Notes under the pieces: generated by a model | What the model saw: only the letters and a program-made list of their open reading frames with translations | What the model was told of the DNA's origin: nothing | Databases searched by the model: none | Origin: Anaerolineaceae bacterium | GTDB lineage: Bacteria > Chloroflexota > Anaerolineae > Anaerolineales > Anaerolineaceae | Length of the DNA: 64,000 nucleotides | Reading direction: 5' to 3' | NCBI GenBank assembly: GCA_029265815.1 | Contig: JAJUGU010000001.1 | Span: 434,001 to 498,000, forward strand | Program-made: the position numbers and the translations under genes | Part shown: positions 60,077 to 64,000 of the stretch, one piece after another | How positions within the stretch are numbered: position 1 is the first letter of the stretch | Layout of the letters: every line of letters starts with the position of its first letter

Positions 60077-61065
60077 AAGAGACTTCACTCGCTCTCGCAT
60101 TAAGCGGATTGGGGTTCATCCTGTCCGTGATATGGGGTGGGCCATTATTGCGCATCTTAAAACACTTCAGACTCGGAAAAATCATCCGTGTTGAAGGACC
60201 CGAAAGCCATATAACAAAGATGGGTACCCCTACCATGGGCGGTGTGATATTTATCGGTGCCGTTGCTCTGGTAACCATCTTGCTCAACGCTGCTTCAATC
60301 CTCGGGCTTAATATCCTTGGTCGGTCTGTCTTACTTCCATTGGGAGTCATGATCGCGTATGGAATCCTGGGTGCAATCGACGATTGGGAAGGAATCCGTG
60401 GTCCGCGTAAAGGTCTTGGCATGCGTGCACGCACCAAATTCTTCTTCCAGGTGGTTTTTGCCGTCGCTGCCGCTTATATTCTGAAAAACGTCCTCGAAGT
60501 CCCGCAAATGTTCTGGCCAGGATTGAATGCCGTGATTGACCTGGGTATCTGGTATATCCCCTTGGCAACCTTTATCATCGTTGCCATGTCCAACGCAGTG
60601 AACCTCACCGACGGACTGGATGGTCTTGCGGGATTGATTTCAGCCACAGCCTTTGCAGCTTACGGCGGCATTGCACTGATGCAGGGCAATCTGTTTGTTG
60701 CTCGCTTTTGTTTCACCATCGTGGGTGCTCTTTTCGGCTTTCTCTGGTTCAATGTGCATCCGGCAATGATGATGATGGGTGATACCGGCTCCCTTTCGCT
60801 CGGTGCAGTTCTTGGCGTGATCGCATTGATGACCGGACAATGGTTGCTGCTTCCGTTAATCGCCATCATACCGGTTGCCTCTGCAGCCAGTGTTTCACTG
60901 CAGGTGGCTTATTTCAAACTGACAAAAGGAAAGCGTTTGTTCAAAATGGCTCCTCTGCACCATCATTTTGAACTTTCTGGATGGAGTGAAACACAGATCG
61001 TTCAGCGCTTTTGGTTGATCGGCCTTCTTGCAGCAATTTTTGGAATGGCTCTGGCCATAGGATAA
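60073..61065 (+). CDS. mraY: phospho-MurNAc-pentapeptide translocase MraY
   Basis: 330 residues, about 10 membrane helices. PTMGGVIFIGA (residues 52-62) and the motif VNLTDGLDGLAG with the metal-binding Asp (NAVNLTDGLDGLA), and PLHHHFELSG near the C-terminus mark MraY. It transfers phospho-MurNAc-pentapeptide to undecaprenyl phosphate, making lipid I. Starts inside the murF stop. Six bases separate it from murD. Confidence 0.95.
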   Translation: MKETSLALALSGLGFILSVIWGGPLLRILKHFRLGKIIRVEGPESHITKMGTPTMGGVIFIGAVALVTILLNAASILGLNILGRSVLLPLGVMIAYGILGAIDDWEGIRGPRKGLGMRARTKFFFQVVFAVAAAYILKNVLEVPQMFWPGLNAVIDLGIWYIPLATFIIVAMSNAVNLTDGLDGLAGLISATAFAAYGGIALMQGNLFVARFCFTIVGALFGFLWFNVHPAMMMMGDTGSLSLGAVLGVIALMTGQWLLLPLIAIIPVASAASVSLQVAYFKLTKGKRLFKMAPLHHHFELSGWSETQIVQRFWLIGLLAAIFGMALAIG

Positions 61066-61070
61066 AAAAA

Positions 61071-62453
61071 ATGGTGAATTATCAAGGAAAACGAGTTTTG
61101 ATTGTCGGTGCCGCCCGCCAGGGCCTGGCACTGGCTCGTTTTCTCATTAAGAAGGGAGCCAGGGTGACGATCACGGATAAACAAACCGAGGATCAACTGC
61201 GCCCTGCCGTGGCTTCATTCGCTGGAACACAGGTACAGTGGGCCTTGGGGGGTAATCCCATTGAGTTAGTCGAAGAAACCGATCTCGTTTGTATTTCAGG
61301 CGGTATTCCTCTTAATATCCCTCTTATTCAAGAAGCCGTGCGCCGCGGGTTACCACTCACGAATGATTCTGAGATCTTCATGCAGCATGTACAGGCACCT
61401 GTGGTCGGCATCACTGGATCTGCAGGAAAAACCACCACCACTACCCTGGTTGGAAGGATGGCTGCGGCCGGTGTTGTGGCACCATCCAAATCTTGGGTCG
61501 GTGGAAATATCGGCAATCCCCTCATTGAGAGCGTGGAGGAAATCAATTCCCACGATCTGGTCATTCTGGAACTTTCCAGCTTCCAGTTGGAACAAATGAC
61601 GATCAGTCCGCATGTTGCTGCAGTGCTAAATATCACTCCAAACCACCTCGACCGGCATGGAACAATGGAAGCCTATATCCGCGCTAAAGCGCGAATCCTT
61701 GCCTCTCAAACAGAAGATGACATTGCAGTCTTGAACCGCGATGACGTGGAATCCTGGAACCTTTGCAATAAGGTTCGTGGGCACTTGATCAGCTTTGGTC
61801 GCGATCTTCCCCGTGGAGAGGATACTGCATTATATATCGATCATGGCGCGATTATGTTGCGCGAGAACGGCAAGAGTTTTGTTCTCTTGAAAGAAAACGA
61901 AATCAAACTTCGAGGGCTTCATAATCTGATGAACACTGCTGCTGCCTGCGCCATCGCCTACGCTGCAGGTCTTCCAGCAATGGCTATGTCTGAGGGCATC
62001 AAAGATTTTACAGGTGTCAAACATCGTTTGGAACTTGTACGTGAAATCAATGGCGTGAGTTGGTATAACAGCTCCATTGCCACAGCACCTGAACGAACCA
62101 TGGCCGATATCAATTCTTTCACTGAACCCCTCGTTCTCCTTCTTGGCGGCCGCGATAAAAAACTTCCATGGGACTCTCTGGCTCAGCGAATTCACGAACG
62201 CGTGGATCATGTTGTGATCTTCGGCGAAGCAATGGAAAAAATCGCTGCAGCTATTGCGCAGCCCCATGAAGGTGACCGGTTGAGTAGTGTGAGCTTAAAA
62301 CGGGATTTTTTCGACGCTCTCGAAGAAGCCAGACGGATTTCTCAGCCAGGTGATGTTGTTCTGCTCTCGCCGGGCTGCACAAGTTATGACGCGTTTAAAG
62401 ATTTCGAAGAACGCGGTGACATATTCCGCAATTGGGTGAATGGATTGCCATGA
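61071..62453 (+). CDS. murD: UDP-MurNAc-L-Ala:D-Glu ligase MurD
   Basis: 460 residues from ATG 61071; the reading frame is open further upstream into mraY, but the family starts at NYQGKRVLIVGAARQGLALAR. The P-loop GITGSAGKTTTTTLVGRM (about residues 115-132), ELSSFQLEQM and LNITPNHLDRHGTMEAY motifs follow the MurD order, and the C-terminal part has SIATAPERTMADI and LLGGRDKKLPW. It adds D-Glu to UDP-MurNAc-L-Ala. Its stop TGA overlaps ftsW (ATGA). Confidence 0.95.
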   Translation: MVNYQGKRVLIVGAARQGLALARFLIKKGARVTITDKQTEDQLRPAVASFAGTQVQWALGGNPIELVEETDLVCISGGIPLNIPLIQEAVRRGLPLTNDSEIFMQHVQAPVVGITGSAGKTTTTTLVGRMAAAGVVAPSKSWVGGNIGNPLIESVEEINSHDLVILELSSFQLEQMTISPHVAAVLNITPNHLDRHGTMEAYIRAKARILASQTEDDIAVLNRDDVESWNLCNKVRGHLISFGRDLPRGEDTALYIDHGAIMLRENGKSFVLLKENEIKLRGLHNLMNTAAACAIAYAAGLPAMAMSEGIKDFTGVKHRLELVREINGVSWYNSSIATAPERTMADINSFTEPLVLLLGGRDKKLPWDSLAQRIHERVDHVVIFGEAMEKIAAAIAQPHEGDRLSSVSLKRDFFDALEEARRISQPGDVVLLSPGCTSYDAFKDFEERGDIFRNWVNGLP

Positions 62454-63691
62454 ACGCCACGATCAATTCTGCTGCCAGCCGTACCCTGGTAAAGAAACTT
62501 CGCTTCCGCGAGAATTTTGACCTTCCTCTCGTGTTGATTGTGATCACTTTGTTTGCCATTGGCATTCTGATGGTCTACTCAGCCAGCTGGCAATATGCCA
62601 GTTCGCAGGAAAATTCAGAATACTCCACTGCATTACGCCAGTTGGGATACGGAATCGCCGGGTTTGCCGGTGCTGCAGTAATAACATTCATCGATTATCA
62701 CAAGTACCGCCGCTGGATCGTTCCAGGAATGTTGGTGATCGTGATCCTCTGCCTTGCCGTACTCATTTTTGGACAGGAAACCGAACTGGGCGCCAGGCGC
62801 GGTTTGTTCAGGGGCTCAATTCAACCTTCTGAGTTTGCCAAGCTGGCGGTCATCATTTATTTGAGCTTCTGGTTGTTCAACAAACGAGAAACACTGGATC
62901 AGTGGAGTTTTGGTTTGATCCCGTTGATGGGTATCGTTGGATTCACCGCAGGTTTAATTCTTGCTCAACCCGATATCTCTGCAGCGGCCACTATCGTCCT
63001 TCTCGGTGGTGTGATGTTTTTCATTGCTGGAGGAAAACTACGCCAAATCCTGGCTGTGGTTGTTGCCACTGGTTTGCTTGGTTTGCTGGTGGTCAAGGTA
63101 AGTTCAACGGCCTCAACCCGCGTCACAGATTACTGGAACGGTTTACAGGACCCCGCGAATGCTTCTGATCACGTGAAATGGTCGCTTGAAGCGATCATTA
63201 ACGGTGGTGTTTTTGGAGTAGGAATCGGTCGTTCGACCACCAAATTCATTGGTCTTCCAGTCGCCTCAACAGATTCCATCTTCTCTGTGATCGCAGAAGA
63301 AACAGGTCTTTTTGGCGCTTTTATCGTTCTTTCTCTCTATGTTGCATTTCTGTGGCGGGGATTAAAGATTGCCAGTCTCGCCAAGGATGACCTCGGTAAA
63401 TGGCTGGCAGCTGGTATTACTTTGTGGATTTTCATTGAAGCGGTTATCAACACCGGTGTGCTGGTTAACCTCCTGCCCTTTGCAGGAAACGCTCTACCCT
63501 TGATCAGTTCCGGTGGATCGAGTTTAGTCACCACCCTGGCAGGAGTTGGAATCCTGCTTGGCATCGCACGTCAATCGAAACTGCAAACAGCAGTTTCAGA
63601 AAGGAGCGTCTCACATGCGGTTGTTGATTTGCGCAGGGGGGACCGGAGGCGGAGTGTACCCCGCTCTGTCCGTCCTTCAAGCAGTCGCTGA
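62450..63691 (+). CDS. ftsW: FtsW-type SEDS lipid II polymerase
   Basis: 413 residues from ATG 62450 (ATGA overlap with murD). About 10 membrane helices. AILMVYSAS-like region GILMVYSASWQYA near the start, SIQPSEFAKLAVIIYLSFW, the extracytoplasmic loop motif ASTDSIFSVIAEETGLFG with the catalytic-type Asp, and LPLISSGGSSLVTT mark FtsW/RodA. Position in dcw points to FtsW. The last ~25 residues (DLRRGDRRRSVPRSVRPSSSR) are a basic tail encoded in a 77-base overlap with murG. It works with the PBP encoded five genes upstream. Confidence 0.93.
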   Translation: MNATINSAASRTLVKKLRFRENFDLPLVLIVITLFAIGILMVYSASWQYASSQENSEYSTALRQLGYGIAGFAGAAVITFIDYHKYRRWIVPGMLVIVILCLAVLIFGQETELGARRGLFRGSIQPSEFAKLAVIIYLSFWLFNKRETLDQWSFGLIPLMGIVGFTAGLILAQPDISAAATIVLLGGVMFFIAGGKLRQILAVVVATGLLGLLVVKVSSTASTRVTDYWNGLQDPANASDHVKWSLEAIINGGVFGVGIGRSTTKFIGLPVASTDSIFSVIAEETGLFGAFIVLSLYVAFLWRGLKIASLAKDDLGKWLAAGITLWIFIEAVINTGVLVNLLPFAGNALPLISSGGSSLVTTLAGVGILLGIARQSKLQTAVSERSVSHAVVDLRRGDRRRSVPRSVRPSSSR

Positions 63692-64000
63692 TCGTGCTGA
63701 ATCTGTCCTGTGGGTTGGTGGCAAAGGTGGCATGGAAGCCGACCTGATCGCCCGCAACAACATTCCTTACGCTGAAATTCCTGCGGCAGGAGTGCACGGC
63801 GTGGGATTACGCTCCCTTCCCGGTAATATTGCCAAGTTAATGCAAGGTGTGACCCATTCCCGCCGGCTCCTGCGCGAGTTTCAACCTGATGTGATGCTCT
63901 TTACCGGTGGATACGTTGCCGTTCCAATGGCAGTGGCAGGTATTCGCATTAATAGCCTGTTGTATGTACCAGATATTGAACCAGGTATGGCACTTAAAGC
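63615..64000 (+). CDS. murG: UDP-GlcNAc:lipid I GlcNAc transferase MurG, 3' end cut by window
   Basis: Open to the window edge, read from ATG 63615 (AAGGAG 8 bases upstream), about 128 residues seen. RLLICAGGTGGGVYPALSV is the first Gly-rich loop, but the usual GGTGGH has Gly for His. VHGVGLRSLPGNIAKL and FTGGYVAVPMAVAG follow the MurG N-domain order; the loop that usually reads EQNxxPG is VPDIEPGMAL. MurG makes lipid II from lipid I on the inner membrane face. It overlaps the ftsW end by 77 bases in another frame. Confidence 0.9.
   Translation, partial: MRLLICAGGTGGGVYPALSVLQAVADRAESVLWVGGKGGMEADLIARNNIPYAEIPAAGVHGVGLRSLPGNIAKLMQGVTHSRRLLREFQPDVMLFTGGYVAVPMAVAGIRINSLLYVPDIEPGMALK

Noticed and set aside
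1-64000. tRNA, rRNA, CRISPR array, IS element or prophage
   Set aside because: None seen: no tRNA-like TTCGA arm context, no regularly spaced long direct repeats, no transposase or phage genes.

Overview
The window looks like a chromosomal segment from a member of the Chloroflexota, most likely class Anaerolineae. The evidence is circumstantial: moderate GC, monoderm-type secretion and lipoprotein genes (lgt, lspA, SecG, a short YidC), a type 2 IleRS, PIN-less actinobacteria-like FHA genes next to a SEDS protein, a MurG with the divergent loops I associate with Anaerolineae, and many lineage-restricted lipoproteins. I saw no phage, IS element, CRISPR array, rRNA or tRNA. Almost every gene is an ordinary chromosomal gene, packed in short operons.

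Layout. 1-3026 (minus): a cut-off cobalamin adenosyltransferase, an unknown helical protein, a peptide-type ABC solute-binding protein and secG. 3091-9447 (plus): PHP phosphoesterase, YbaK deacylase, two FHA-domain proteins, MTA phosphorylase and a fusion of a SEDS glycosyltransferase with a transpeptidase-like domain that has lost its catalytic residues. 9499-15243: tyrS, HNH nuclease, an MBL hydrolase, lgt, a CDP-alcohol phosphatidyltransferase and a PfkB kinase, then a 650-bp gap with nothing convincing in it. 15244-22421 (minus): ftsK, an S1 protein, a 7TM/GAF-like/HTH-like protein, an acetyltransferase, a membrane protein and purine nucleoside phosphorylase. 22519-30748 (minus): threonine aldolase, rluD-like, lspA, ileS with a T-box leader, pyrimidine nucleoside phosphorylase, jag. 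30774-33542 (minus): yidC, a PQQ-propeller lipoprotein, yidD, rnpA, rpmH, the classic rpmH-jag cluster. 33626-36920 (minus): two RCK proteins and a KimA-like permease, a likely potassium-uptake operon. 37095-45483: mtaB, a lipoprotein, a TPR protein, a cold-shock protein, a frameshifted PatB-type lyase, an RNA methyltransferase, a DUF1028 protein and a protein with terpene-synthase-like Asp motifs. 45672-52776 (plus): a zinc-type ArsR regulator with a P2-type ATPase, comM, then archease-rtcB. 52832-54786: three small lipoproteins. 54973-64000 (plus): the dcw cell-wall/division cluster mraZ-rsmH-ftsL-pbp-murF-mraY-murD-ftsW-murG, cut by the window end.

Functional themes. Envelope growth is represented twice: the regular dcw cluster, with an active SEDS/PBP pair, and the FHA-FHA-SEDS/pseudo-PBP locus. 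Membrane-protein and lipoprotein biogenesis (SecG, YidC, YidD, Jag, Lgt, LspA) is spread over three operons. Nucleoside salvage is covered by three phosphorylases (MtnP, PNP, PyNP).

Sequence-level signals include a T-box riboswitch, a four-repeat MraZ operator, a palindromic ArsR operator, about ten intrinsic terminators, and a recurring pattern in which a good -10 box lies 6 to 17 bases before a start codon that has no Shine-Dalgarno sequence, suggesting that leaderless or near-leaderless mRNAs are common here.
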